Notes under the pieces: generated by a model
Databases searched by the model: none
What the model saw: only the letters and a program-made list of their open reading frames with translations
Told to the model about the DNA's origin: nothing
Assembly: GCA_020205615.1 (NCBI GenBank)
Contig: CM035170.1
Span: 36,418,183-36,482,182, forward strand
DNA length: 64,000 nt
Direction: 5' to 3'
DNA from: Panax quinquefolius
Lineage: Eukaryota > Streptophyta > Magnoliopsida > Apiales > Araliaceae
Part shown: positions 1-11,645 of the stretch, piece after piece
Layout: every line of letters begins with the position of its first letter
How positions within the stretch are numbered: position 1 is the first letter of the stretch
Made by a program: the position numbers and the translations under genes

Positions 1-439
1 TGAGGAGAAAGAGTATTTTTGTTGCATTAAATGATTAATACATGTTTTGTGTGTCGGTGGACCCAATTTCTTGACTGAAATTTGATTATAGCCTGTAAAA
101 TCACCCGTTTATGGATTTCAGTCAATTTCTGTTTAGAATTTGGAAAAACTTAAACTTAAAAAGTTGTAGAGAATGAAATTTCCTATCAAAAAGACATGTG
201 GTTCAAATTTTTCTGATAAAAGGGCTATTTATTATGAATTATTGAAGTTTCGAAGTTCCGAAATAATTGATTTTTGGAAGTTTTAATTATTTATTTTATG
301 AAAAACATTTTTTCTTACTTTTTCTAGAAGGTGGTCATGTGGGAAATGCTAAGAGCTGATTTCCAAGGAGGCGTATGAAATTTTATTATTAATAATATAT
401 TTTATTAAATTTTCTGCTTTAGTGTTCTAAGCATTTTCC

Positions 440-449
440 TATAAATAGG
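440..449 (+). promoter_or_regulatory. LTR TATA box
   Basis: CTATAAATAG lies about 65 bp before a CT-rich stretch (TCTCTCTCTA). The same arrangement, TATA then a conserved AGAATTGAAAATCACA block then CT-rich sequence, appears in the A1 copies at 15509-18995 and 9896-13306. It probably marks the U3/R boundary region of the LTR. Confidence 0.6.
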
Positions 450-749
450 ATGCTTAGGATAGAATTGAAAATCACATCAGAAATGAAGTTTTCTCTCTCT
501 ATATTATCGAGCATATTTTTGTGAGTATTTATATATCTTGAGTGTTGCTATATGGTGCAAGTTCTCTTCAGCGTTATATTCGACATTCCAGTCAGAAGTA
601 CTGCTCTTTTGAGGTAAGGGATAGTAAGGGATTTTAAGGGATTGTAAGGGATGTTGTTTTCTTCTTAAATATATTATTTTCTTCAATATCATTATGCCGA
701 AATATTTGTATGAACTTTTTATCAAATTTGAAACTTTTTGTGTCGGGGT

Positions 750-920
750 TACTATTCACGTATACGGCACTATTCACGTATATGACACTATTCATGTATA
801 TGACATTTTTTTACGTATACGGTAATGTACGAATACGGAGTAATATTCACGAGTTACTATTCACGAGTTACTATTCACAAGTTACTATTCACGAGTTACT
901 ATTCACGGGGTACTAATCAC
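750..920 (+). repeat. 14-bp tandem repeat in LTR leader
   Basis: Repeats of the type GAGTTACTATTCAC, preceded by looser units with TATTCACGTATA cores. It lies about 300 bp downstream of the TATA box, so it would be transcribed. Equivalent arrays occur in other A-family LTRs in this window. Confidence 0.8.
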
Positions 921-1265
921 GACGAAATTGGTTTCTTTTTCTGACCAAATTAACGTTGATTTATGAATATTACTCTTAAAATTAAATGTAGTTGTTGATC
1001 CTATTGTTTTTATTATCATATATAACATTTTTATAACCCTGGTGATGGAATTTCTCTTTGACTTGAGTGTAAAGATGCGTAAAGTATTGGTATGATCGTG
1101 ACTATGGGTTCTCTTTGGCCAGTAGTGCAAAGTTGAATTGTTGACTAGTATGATCATGACCATTGAATTTAAAATGAAATATTTTTAGCTTAAGTGCAAG
1201 GTGAATTTATCAACATGGTTATAATTATGGTTTATATAAATTCTGAAATGATTATGTATTTCTTT

Positions 1266-1385
1266 GAGATATGAATATCTTTGGCATGTAGTGCAAAGAT
1301 GACCTGTTGGTGAATATCTTTGGCCTGTAGTGCAAAGATGAACTGTTGATAAATATCTTTGGTCCGTAGTGCAAAGATGAATTTA
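1266..1385 (+). repeat. 39-bp tandem repeat (about 3 copies)
   Basis: Units of the form GAATATCTTTGGCCTGTAGT followed by GCAAAGATGA and a linker. The same 39-bp repeat is expanded to about seven copies at 17617-17890. Confidence 0.75.
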
Positions 1386-1976
1386 TTAGTAAGATTATGA
1401 ATAGGAACTGTGATTTGGTATAACCATGATCTTTGATGTTTCAGGTAAAGACTGGTGATGAAAATTATCTTCGTCCTTAATGCGAAAATGAATTTTGAAC
1501 TACAATTATGATTATGAGTTATTCACATGATTGTGGACAGGAACTGTTGATTGATGTTACAGGGTTAAAACATTGTTGGTGGACTTTTAACACGGAAAAG
1601 ATAATAGACTTTATGGTCTATTTAACTCTTCTGATGGATTGCTCGTTCCGCTGCAACTATGGTTGAAAAGTTTTATCATCTACCATATGTTCTAAATCCC
1701 AGATTTATTATTGATGAAGACTGTTGAGAATTTAATTATCTTTAGTCATGATATTCTTTACTGAGCTATTTGTGCTCACCCTTTTGCTTCACAATTCCTT
1801 TTAGGTAATAAGAGTGTAGCTGGGTCGAGCGGGGGTAACAGGAGAATAGAACGGTGGTCTCTAGCTGTGGAGGTTCTCCCTAAACAGTATAGAAAAGTGT
1901 GTTGTATTCTATACATCATTTAGTAGTTATATTTGGTGATTCAAATAGGGTGAGGCAAACCCAACGTTCATACAAG

Positions 1977-2327
1977 ATGTCTAATGACATACAACCTCGT
2001 GTTATCATAAGACAGGGTTGTGCACTTCCACTTGCTGAGTATATCTACAAGCACTACCTATATGATCTTGGAGTTTGGTTGAAGTATAATTCTCAATTAG
2101 AGACGGTGAAGATAATGATATGTCAAGAGAAGACGCACCATTGGAAAAAATATGATAGTAATCTTCTCATTTTTCTTTGGGGTTTATTGGGTCAACTAAG
2201 GATAATTCTGTGGGCATATGATATCTATCATAACCTAGATGCATGGCCTCCCATGTACGAAGGTTTCCTTGAGCACTTCCAAAAGATTTTAATTTCTAAA
2301 ACAATTATTGATTGTACCTTTATGTAA
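1977..2327 (+). CDS. LTR-embedded ORF, unknown
   Basis: An open frame near the 3' end of the A1 LTR; an upstream ATG at 1899 would add 26 residues, but only the ATG at 1977 (peptide starting MSNDIQPR) is shared with the copies at 18402-18653 and 10237-10458 (minus). The peptide is about 116 residues, with VIIRQGC, LAEYIYKHYLYDLG and DAWPPMYEGF as recognisable blocks. The other two copies stop earlier at a shared point near FFL/VFL. I recognise no family. It may be a chance frame in conserved LTR DNA or the residue of a captured coding fragment. The shorter A2 LTRs lack this segment. Confidence 0.2.
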   Translation: MSNDIQPRVIIRQGCALPLAEYIYKHYLYDLGVWLKYNSQLETVKIMICQEKTHHWKKYDSNLLIFLWGLLGQLRIILWAYDIYHNLDAWPPMYEGFLEHFQKILISKTIIDCTFM

Positions 2328-2639
2328 GGTGCTATTATGACGTACTATCCAAGGTTGGGACATGAGTCACAGTTGGTATCAGAGCCATAAGTAAAGAGCT
2401 CCGAGCCTCTATCTGGTGACTTCCTGTTGATGGGGAATGCACAGAAGCCAGACTCTCCTTAGGGGACGCCGTTCTACTGTGGCAAACTGATAGGTATCAA
2501 TGTGAGGTGCTGACATAACATATGTGTTGTTGTATTTTGCACGACAATTGTAGTAATAAATTTGTAGTTGTTTTCTGTACCATGTTTTTGGCGACTCAAA
2601 ATAGGTTGGTTGGATTGGACCTATTTTGGGGGCGTTACA

Positions 2640-3450
2640 TTTATAATGTCTAAATTATTATCACTGCGTAGCATATTAGATGCTAAATTAATCGGACCAA
2701 ATTACTCGGATTAGTTAAGGAATTTGATAATAGTTCTCATGGCTGAAAAGCTATCTTATGTCCTTAATACGCCTATCCCTGCAATGGTTGCAGACAATGC
2801 CTCTGAGGAAGAGATTGTTACTTTTAGAAAGTGGCAAGATGATGCACAGTTGGCTCAATACATCAAGCTCGCATCTATGAGTAACGAGCTTCAGCGTCAG
2901 CATGAAACTATGGATGCTCCTACTATATTCCTTCACATCAAGTAGTTGATGGTGAGGAAAGTAGGACTAATAGATATCAGATATCTAAGGAGCTCTTCCG
3001 ATTTAGAATGACCAACGACGCTACAGTACAGACACAAGTCCTTAACATTATCAATTTGATTGATCAATTAGGACAACGGGTTTTGTCATGGATAGAGAGT
3101 TGAGCCAAGATTTGATCATGCTCTCACTCCCCGACTCCTTTCACAATTGTTGTGAATTTTTCATATGAACAAGCTAGATATCAGCCTCGCTGATTTGCTT
3201 AACATGTTAAAAAATATTGAGAGTCACTTTCCAACCAAGAAAGACCAAGTCTTATTGGTAGGGCCAAAGGATCTTTTGAAAAGAAGAACGATTCAAAGAA
3301 GGTAAATAAAAAGGCAAAAACAAAGGATAATAAGAACAAAACTGATACGGATAACAAAGAAGTTTGCTTCCACTGCAATAAGCTTGGACACTGGAAAGAA
3401 ACTGCGAGAAGCATCTTGCAGAGGCTAACCAAAAAAGCTTAGTGAAGTTT
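2640..3450 (+). pseudogene. Ty1/copia gag remnant
   Basis: Decayed gag of a Ty1/copia element. The first frame (2724-2945) carries copia-gag-like text (EIVTFRKWQDDAQLAQYIKL, then SMSNELQRQHET). The reading then shifts frame several times through FRMTNDATVQ, INLIDQLGQR and a lysine-rich linker. A zinc knuckle starts at 3365 (CFHCNKLGHWK), but its last Cys is lost through a small indel. There is no copia LTR or primer-binding site upstream, so the 5' end was lost at the 2639/2640 junction. Not functional. Confidence 0.8.
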
Positions 3451-5735
3451 CGGTTACAAATACAAAATTTGTTCATGATTTAAAATTAAAAAAAAATTTA
3501 AGTCAAGGTTCTACTTGGGTATTGGATACTGACTTTGGTTATCATAAATATAGATTTATGAAAGGACCAAGCAGAAGTAGAAAGCTAAATAAATAAAAGT
3601 AATCCTATGTGTGGGAAATGAAGCAAAGGTTGCCACATTAGCCATAGAAACTTATAGTTTAGCAATGCCTACGAGCAAATATATTAAGTCAATAAGTTGT
3701 TATTGTATTCCAGTTCTTGTTAGAAACATTATTTCCATTTTATTGTTGAACAATGAAATCTTTGGTATTATATTTAAGAACAATTGTTGTTCTATTTATA
3801 GTAATAATGTTTTGTATGGAACTGAAATATTACTTAATGGATTTAGTATACTTGACTTACGTAAAAATAATTTTGCATATTGAACAAATTAGTATAAAAA
3901 GGGGAGATGATCATTAAAAGAGTTGAATATGTGTATTTGCTGAAATACAAGTGTGAATTATTTGAAAGGTTCAAAGAATTCAGAAGTGAAACAAATTGGC
4001 AAAGTATTAAGATTCTTTGATTAGATCAAGGAATAAATACTTGTGCAATAAGTTTCTAGATCATCTCAAATGGTTTTCTCACAAAGGACACCTTCTGATA
4101 CACAATAATTGATTGATGTATCGAAAAGGAAAAATCGTACCTTGTTGGACATGGTACGGTCCATAATAATTTTACTGACATTCCAGTATCCTTCTGGGGT
4201 AATGTCATAAAAATGGTTGTATATCTATGAAAAGGTAACCTCAAAATCCAGCCCCAAGACTCCATAAAATTTATGGACAGGGAGGATTCCTAATCTTAAG
4301 TATGTTAAGATAAAGGGTTGTCCAACTTATGTGAAAAAGTTTCAAAGGATAAGCTTGGGACAAAATTTGACAAGTACAGATTTGTGGGACATCCTAAAAT
4401 AAATTTAGGGTATATGTTCTATAATCCTACTTAGCAAAAGGTGTTTGTTGCGAAACACACTACCTTCTAAGATAAAGGTGTTTATCATTGAAGGGGCTAG
4501 TGGGAGGATAATAGAATCTTGAAGAGTTCAAGGACCACAAAATACTATAAGTCAAATAAGAGGAACCTGTAGATAGAACTATTGTACCACAACCGAATCA
4601 TAAATCTGTAATAGTTCCGAAGATACCTGCGAGGTATGGATTCATCATACATGATGATGATGAGGTACGCATCATAGAAGATGATGATCCAGTTATATAC
4701 GATGAGGTAAGAGTTGTAGACACTCAGAGAAATGGATTGAAGCAAGCTTCTAAAAAATGGAACATTCGTTTTGATAAGACAATCAAAAGAGTTTGATTTT
4801 ATCAAAAACAAGAATGAACCTAGTGTGTACAAAAGGGTCAATGGGAGCGCCTTGACATTCCTAGTATTATATGTTGATATACTACGGATAAGGAATGACA
4901 TACTAATGCTACAATCAGTAAAGATAAAGTTGTCTAAACATTCCTCCATGAATGATTTGGGAAGAGTATCTTAATTGGGGATACAAATCTATATAGATAG
5001 ATTTAAAAGGATGCTCGACTTAACCCAAGAAAGGTATATTCATTTGATGCTAAAGTCGTTTAGCATGGTAAACTCCATGGGATGTCTCTTGTTGATGAGC
5101 CCTGGAGTGTATCTCTCTTAATAGTCCCTATAGACTCATAAAAGGGAGATCGCATGAGTAACTATCATGTATACAATGAAATATACGAGACCTGATGTTG
5201 ATCGGTCATATTCTGAAGAAGATCATTGTTAGACAGTGAAAACATCTTAAAGTACCTAACCGGCACTAAGGATGTGATCAGATTTATGGTGGGTCTGAAT
5301 TAAAACTAGAAGGTTTAACAGACTAAAGTTTTTCAGACATACCAAGACGACAGAAAATCTACTTTAAGGTAAAGCGTTACCTTGAACGGTGGTGCAGTAA
5401 ATTGGAAATGTTTCAAATAGCAAAGAGTTGCTAGTTTAGTGATAAAGACAAAGTATATAACTATAAATGAAGCTACAAGTTGATTGTTTGGATGAAAAGT
5501 TCATTACAGAACTAGGAATAGATCCTAAGTCTTATCTTGGATCTAAACATATGTTGTGGCACATTCATATAATTATGGAATCATTGAAAGATGGAAAATC
5601 ACTATAGAGATAGTGGACTCTCAAGAACAACATTACATATCCATTTACTGAAGCTTATCCAACAACAGGATAATCGTCACTTAGAGAAGAAGAGTATGAG
5701 ATACCATGACGATTGGCTTTAGTACAAGTGGGAGA
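3451..5735 (+). pseudogene. Ty1/copia pol remnant
   Basis: Continuation of the same decayed element. A protease-like region (LDTDFGYHKY, near 3522) is followed by a pre-integrase segment at 3611-3883 (KNNCCSIYSN, ILDLRKNNFAY). After a heavily scrambled integrase, a reverse-transcriptase segment lies at about 4770-5090 (FDFIKNKNEPSVYKR, LVLYVDI, LSKHSSMNDLG, with the usual YVDD reduced to YVDI). RNase H traces follow near 5440-5720 (TKYITINEAT, DPKSYLGSKHM). Stops and frameshifts are dense throughout. It ends in a purine-rich AAGTGGGAGAT just before the 3' LTR. Lineage within Ty1/copia is undetermined. Confidence 0.8.
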
Positions 5736-7583
5736 TTGAAAATAGTATGCACAAAAGCCAATCATGTCTGATGATAAAACATATACTTTGTAACAATCTT
5801 ATTCATTTTATTAATAAAAAGTATTAATTTATTAAAGGCTTTTAATTATCTACATGATATTTTTTTATAATTTGTGATAAACCCATAGTTTTAAGCAATG
5901 CTTTTAAAATAATGATGATGATCATTCTAATGAGATCTAAATTCTTAGAAAACTTAAAACTAAAATAGTTCCCAATCGTTAGATTACTAAATTGGGGATT
6001 AGTGAATCCGAATAGATTGGTACATACGTTGTTTGCTCATTGGATGAGGATAATAGATCTCATGATCATTTGTGTGGAAACACTAAAGCAAGTATATAGG
6101 TGCTTATTAGAGAATAAGTTCACTGAACGTGGCTCTCTAAGGAATACCTAATGGAGTTTTACTTGCCTGTCAATAGGAATTCCTGTAGTGATAGTAGTAC
6201 AAGTGATCCTTGGACTTGAGATCATCATAGTATCTTGTGTATGATGAGTTATACTTTGACTTATTCCTTAAGACCCTTAGGGTATATCAAAGGGTATGCT
6301 TGGGTATAATAAGTTGTACATAGAGATAATGTATGATCAATAAAGAATCTACCGCTTCTAGTAAAAGAAGAGAAATGTCTTATGTGATTCGATAAATGAC
6401 AACCCAGTAGTCCTTGGCCAAGGCAGAATGAAATTAGAAAGGAGTTTCTAATTTGCATTATATGGTGTTGTGCATTTAAGAGTCGAAATACATATAATTA
6501 AATAAAATAAGACTTGACAGTAATTCCATGTCTTATATTTAATTGGGACATTGTATGGTGGAAGGATTGAATTGTACGGTAACTATTTACTCATAGGTTC
6601 TTTTATGATTAATGTTGAAATCTATATTATCTCGAAAGTCATTGGTCGCTAGGGAGGCTTATCCCTGTTGTAGAATAAATAGTATTTATTTAACTAAATT
6701 AATAATTTAATTTATTTATTTAAATAAGATTAGAATTGTTCTAATTGATTTATTCACAACCGGTTTAATATGGAGAACCTAAAGGATCACACCATAAAAG
6801 GAAGAATAATTATTTAAGAAGTTAATGGCATAATCGTAATAATAAGTTAAGTATATTTAATTTAATCTATGGTGCTAGAATAAATTAAATAGCTTAATAT
6901 TTATTATTTAATATTTTAGAAATATTAAATATAAATTAATAAGAGGAGTCTTATTATTATTTAATTCCTAAAGGAGTTTGGGAACTAATTAATAAAAGTA
7001 CTCTCATATATTCCTAATAAGATTAGGAGGTTAAATTAATTAAAAGAGTTTAATTAATTATCTCTAATAAGATTAGGGAGCTTAATTTATTAAAGGAATT
7101 TAATTAATTAAATAATATCCTATTTTCTAATTAGATTAGAAGGGTTAATTGATATCTTTATAAGAGGAGTCTTATATCAGATATCAATATACGTAATTCT
7201 AACAGTTGGGAGAGTACGCTCTTTTTCTATGAGAGATAGAAAAATTAGGGTTTAGCCAACCACCCATCTTCTTGAATCTTTATTCTTTCTTGGTGGATCA
7301 CCTCTAGAGACCAAACACTTGGGTGGCTAACGTTGATCAAAGGAAGGAACCAAACCCGATGGATTCAAGTTGAACGCGAAAAGGATTGGAGGTGAACTTG
7401 TACCTGAGGAAGCTCGAATCTTCAAGGGTATGATTCTTGTTCTTTATATCTTTTCGTTTAATTAATAATTGTGCATAAAGGATGATCCAGGTATATGGTT
7501 TGTAATTTTGTAAACTCTGATTTTTCACGTTTCCGCTTATTTTGTGCAATTTGATTGCGTCCAAGGATATTACAAACCTAACA
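5736..7583 (+). mobile_element. 3' LTR of decayed Ty1/copia element
   Basis: It starts TGAAAATAGT directly after the polypurine tract GTGGGAGAT and ends ACAAACCTAACA, where sequence switches abruptly to an inverted A-family LTR. It is about 1.85 kb and very AT-rich, with stacked AATTAATTA-type runs at 6690-7200. No second copy of this LTR is present in the window, so the left LTR has been lost. I see no gene inside it. Confidence 0.65.
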
Positions 7584-7744
7584 CTTTACACTCAAGTCAA
7601 AGAGAAATTTCATCACCAAGATTATAAAAATGTTATATATGATAATAAAAATAATATGATCAACAACTGCATTTATTTTCAAGAGTAAGATTCATAAATC
7701 AACGATAATTTGGTCAGAAAAAGAAACCAATTTTGTCATGAATA

Positions 7745-7915
7745 ATACCCCGTAAATAGTAACTCGTGAATAGTAACTCATGAATAGTAACTCATGAATA
7801 GTACTCCGTATTCGTACATAGTACCGTATACATAAATAATATCATATACGTAAATAGTGTCATATACATGAATAGTGTTGTATACGTGAATAGTGCCATA
7901 TACGTGAATAGTAAC
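7745..7915 (-). repeat. 14-bp tandem repeat in LTR leader
   Basis: Inverted copies of the TACTATTCACGAGT-type repeat (AATAGTAACTCATG on the + strand), then looser TGAATAGTG units. Same position in the LTR as 750-920. Confidence 0.75.
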
Positions 7916-8934
7916 CCCGACATGAAAAAGGTAGAAATTCTACAATAAAATCCATACGAATATGTCAGTATAATTATATTGAAAGAATAACATCATTATG
8001 AAAAAAATAACATCCCTTACTATCCCTTATAATCCCTTACTATCCCTTACCATAATAATGACAATATCCTTTACCTTAAAATAATAACACTTATGGTTGG
8101 AATATCGGATATAACGCTGAAGGGAACTTGCACCGTATAGCAATACTAAAAGTATCAAAATACTCAGAATAATACGCTCGATAATATAGAGAGAGAAAAC
8201 TTCAGTTTCTAGTCTATTTTCAATTCTAACCTAAACACCCTATTTATAGGAAAATGCTTAAAACACCAAAGCAAAAATTTAATAAAATATTAATATATTT
8301 AAAAACTATTCACGCCCACCTTAGAAAATCTGAATTCAGCATGTTTACCACTCATGTGGGGCCCACCCAATTGCAAAAAATGGTGTTATTAAAATAAATA
8401 TTTTAAACTCCAAAATTCAATTATTTCGAAACTTCAATAATTCATAATAAATAGCATTTTATCAGAAAAATTTGAATCTTATGTCCATTCCATAGGAAAT
8501 TCAATTCTCTACAACTTTATAAGTCTAAGTTTTTCCAAATTCCAAGCAGAAATTGACCGAAATTTAAATACGGACAATTTTACAAGCTATAATCAAATTT
8601 CAGTCAAAAAATAGGGCCTGCCAACAAGTTTAACATGTTTTTAGCATTTATTGTAACAAAAATACTCTTCCTCCTCATTTATTCATATATCACACATTTA
8701 TCGTAAAAATATCACCATTATTATATTATTATAATATAATAATAAATTATTTTATCAGAAAAGATAAAATATCAATTTTCAACAATTGTCACTTTTCTAA
8801 AAATTCCTCCATTTCTATCCACATAAATAAATATTTTTCTTATCATATAAATTAATAATTAATTATTCACAAATAATATTACGTAATCACAATCTCGACA
8901 ACCGTGTCGCTTCCCGAAGAAAGAGGGGATTTCT

Positions 8935-8954
8935 AATAAGGATTTCTCCTTATT
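8935..8954 (-). repeat. Conserved LTR hairpin
   Basis: AATAAGGA-TTTC-TCCTTATT forms an 8-bp perfect stem with a 4-base loop. It adjoins the conserved GGCGCGCAATTAGGTGACC block in U3. The same hairpin with small changes occurs near 12675, 16145, 23890, 27420 and 63668. Confidence 0.6.
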
Positions 8955-9609
8955 GGCGCGCAATTAGGTGACCAAACCTCTCCTTAGATAGAACTTTCTA
9001 GACATTGCCAATAATGTTATCTAGTAATATTATTAAAATAATATGAATTATTGATATGATAATGGGAAATATTGTGTTGTGACAATTATTGAAACAACAA
9101 TAATATAAAATATACGCGTAGCAATTATTGAATCAATAAAATAAAATATTGAACAATAATTACTGTAACAATTATTGAGTAGTGCCTTCTTATATAAGAA
9201 TCAATAATTGGTGCAATACTGCAAATCTTCTTGTGCAACATCGCAGACATCGTGTTTTAACCACTAAGTATTTCAACAGTGTTAACGGTAACAACTACGC
9301 CGTTATTTATAAAAACTCATACTTGACGTTTTCTTCATCCGACAGTTTTCTGTTATGGGGCCCACAAATGGTTGCGCCATCATACAAATATTTCCCGACA
9401 ACAAGAATATTCCATGATCAAACTAATATTCCCCGACAACAATGACTATTTTATAACCACTTGCTTATTTTGAAAAAAATTCATATATACCCTTAACTTT
9501 AACTTTTTATCAATTTAACCAATTACTGAATAGAAAAATTAAATATTTTTACTTCATAAAATTCGTGGTCTTACAATCTCCCCTCCTCATGAAATTTCGT
9601 CCCCAAAAT

Positions 9610-9720
9610 TTACGTACCTGGTATTTTAAAGAGTTGAGAATACCTTGCTTTCATTTCAGATTCCATCTTCCCTGTCATCATGATTTCTCTATTGCTCATC
9701 TCCTGTATTTCGAAAATCAT
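9610..9720 (-). CDS. 36-codon gag/chromodomain fusion ORF of NA-
   Basis: A short complete frame from ATG 9720 to TAA 9610. Its first residues (MIFEIQEMSNR) align with the start of Tekay-M gag (MVSKNVEISNG, ATG at 45016). Its C-terminal half (ESEMKARYSQLFKIPGT) aligns with the last chromodomain residues of Tekay-M ([17 protein letters not shown]). It is therefore a large in-frame deletion product joining gag codon ~11 to the pol tail. The NA+ copy shares the junction but has an early stop. Whether a peptide is made is unknown. Confidence 0.5.
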   Translation of the reverse strand: MIFEIQEMSNREIMMTGKMESEMKARYSQLFKIPGT

Positions 9721-9881
9721 TCTAGAATACAGCTTCAAAACAAAGGTTAATTGACATATCACAATTTGTCAACTTAAGTAAGAATATTCAGCTTAGGTAG
9801 GACACACACTAGCGAAGGATATTACTCGTCTCTCCCCTCCTAGTTCTAATCCCGGATCTCCGTCAGAGACCATATCCCTAA

Positions 9882-9893
9882 GCTCTGATACCA
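9882..9893 (-). other. Primer-binding site (initiator Met tRNA)
   Basis: Minus-strand TGGTATCAGAGC, three to four bases inside the 5' LTR end. It matches the usual plant initiator-Met-tRNA complement and fixes the minus orientation of NA-. Confidence 0.85.
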
Positions 9894-11084
9894 AATTTGA
9901 CGCCCCCAAAATAGTTCCAATCCACCCAACCTATTCTGAGTCGCCAAATACATGGTACATAAAACAACTACAATTTCATTATTACAATTATCGTGCAAAA
10001 TACGACAACACATATACTGTGAGTTTAAATACAAATATATACCAACTGTGACTCTCATCCCAACCTTGGATAGCACGTCACAATGGCACCTTACATAAAG
10101 GTACAGTCAATTACTATTTTAGAAATTAAAATCTTTGGAAAATGCTCAAGGAAACCTTCGTACATGGGAGGCCATGCATCTAGTTATAATAAATATCATA
10201 TAACTCGAGAATTATCCTCGGTTGACCCAATAGACCTCAAAGAAAAACGAGAAGATTGTTATCATATTCTTTCCAATGGTGAGTATTCTCTTGACATATA
10301 ATTATCTCTATTGTCTCCAATTGAGAATTATATTTCAACCAAACTCCAAGATTATATAGGTAGTGCTCGTAGATATACTCAACAAGTGGATGTACATAAC
10401 CATATCTTATGATAACACGAGGTGGCATGTCATTAGACATCTTGTATGATAGTGGCAAAACACCCTTCTAAAGTTGAGTTCACCTCACCCTATTCGGTTC
10501 ACCAAAATCAACGATTAAACGACGTATAAAATATAACACACTTTTATCAAATTCTCAATAAAATTATTTCCATACTGTTTTAGGGAAAACCTCAACAGCT
10601 ATAGACCACCGTTCTATTCCCCTGTTAGCCCCGCTCGACCAAGCTACACTCTTATTACCTGAAAGGAATTCTGAAACAAAAGGGTGAGCACAACTAGCTC
10701 AGTAAAGAATATCATGACTAAAGATAATTAAATTATCAATAGCCTTCATCGATAATAAATCGTAGATTTAGAACATATGGCGATGATAAAAATTTCAACC
10801 ATAGTTGCGGTGAACGAAGCGAATCCATTAGAAGAGTCAAATAGACCATAAAGTCTATTATCTTCTCCATGTTAAAATTCCACCAACAATGTTTTATCCC
10901 TGTAACATCAATCAACAGTTCTGGTTCACAATCATATGAATAACTCATAATCATAATTGTGGTTCTAAATTCCTCTTCTCATCTATGGCGAATATAATTT
11001 CCATCACCTGTCTTTACTTGAAACATCAAAGATCATGGTTATACCAAATCACAGTTCTTGTTCATAATCATACTGATAAATTCA

Positions 11085-11235
11085 TCTTTGCACTACGGGC
11101 CAAAGAAATTCGTCAATGGTTCATCTTTGCACTCTTGGCCAAAGATATTCAACAACATGTCAACTTTGCACTACAGGCCAAATATATTTAACAACAGATC
11201 ATCTTTGCACTACAGACCAAATATATTAATATCTC
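11085..11235 (-). repeat. 39-bp tandem repeat (about 4 copies)
   Basis: Inverted units with CATCTTTGCACTACGGGCCA cores, the same family as 17617-17890 but more diverged. Confidence 0.75.
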
Positions 11236-11514
11236 AAAGAAATATATAATCATTTCAGAATCTATATAAACAATAATTATAACCATGTTGATCAATTCAC
11301 CTTTGCACTTAAGCTAAAGATATTCAATTGTCATGATCATACCAATAATCTACCCATCTTTACACTCAAGTCAAAGAGAAATTTCATCACCAAAATTATA
11401 AAAATGTTATATATGATAATAAAAATAATATGATCAACAACTGTATTTAATTTCAAGAGTAAGATTCATAAATAAACGATAATTATGTCAGGAAAAAAAA
11501 CCAATTTTGTCATG

Positions 11515-11645
11515 AATAGTACCCCGTGAATAGTAACTCATGAATAGTACTCTGTATTCGCATATAGTACCGTATACGTAAATAATGTCATATACATAAA
11601 TAGTGCCATATACATTAATAGTGATGTATACGTGAATAGTAACCC
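11515..11645 (-). repeat. 14-bp tandem repeat in LTR leader
   Basis: Inverted GTGAATAGTAACTCATGAAT-type units followed by looser ATACGTAAATAATGTC units, as at 7745-7915. Confidence 0.7.

Larger units (their letters stand above)
1..2639 (+). mobile_element. Family A1 Ty3 LTR, 3' part (cut by window edge)
   Basis: This is the right-hand part of a long Ty3/gypsy LTR; roughly the first 900 bp lie before the window, judged against the copy at 9896-13306. It reads through the promoter region, two tandem-repeat zones and ends in the typical terminus TTTTGGGGGCGTTACA (one change from GGGGGCGTCACA). What follows at 2640 is not a primer-binding site but decayed copia sequence, so this is a solo or truncated LTR. 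It is most similar to the copies at 15509-18995 and, inverted, 9896-13306, which share a segment near the 3' end absent from the shorter A2 LTRs. Confidence 0.85.
7584..9575 (-). mobile_element. Truncated 3' LTR of element NA- (family A1)
   Basis: Read on the minus strand, this LTR begins at 9575 with TGTAAGACCACGAATTTTAT and runs to an internal point (GACTTGAGTGTAAAG) where the copia LTR begins. Compared with 9896-13306, about the last 1.4 kb is missing. Inverted TATA CTATTTATAG lies within 8239-8250. The short 14-bp-type repeats lie at 7745-7915. Confidence 0.85.
9576..9895 (-). mobile_element. Reduced internal region of NA- element
   Basis: Only about 320 bp separate the two LTRs. Minus-strand order: primer-binding site (9882-9893), a leader matching that of Tekay-M, a gag-like start codon at 9720, a chromodomain-like tail, then the polypurine tract GAGGAGGGGAGAT (9576-9588). 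Everything from early gag to the end of pol is absent. The element could not encode its own proteins. The same layout is found in NA+. Confidence 0.85.

Noticed and set aside
610..655. AAGGGAT-rich repeats considered as telomere-like sequence
   Set aside because: The unit (AAGGGATAGT/TAAGGGATTG) is not the plant TTTAGGG repeat and recurs at the same LTR position in other A-family copies.
9182..9445. 87-residue frame inside the NA- 3' LTR
   Set aside because: The homologous position in other A LTRs is not open, so it is a chance frame in LTR DNA.
7584..9575. Treating NA- 3' LTR as another solo LTR
   Set aside because: A polypurine tract and a leader with primer site lie between it and 9896-13306 in the correct order, so the two LTRs belong to one internally deleted element.
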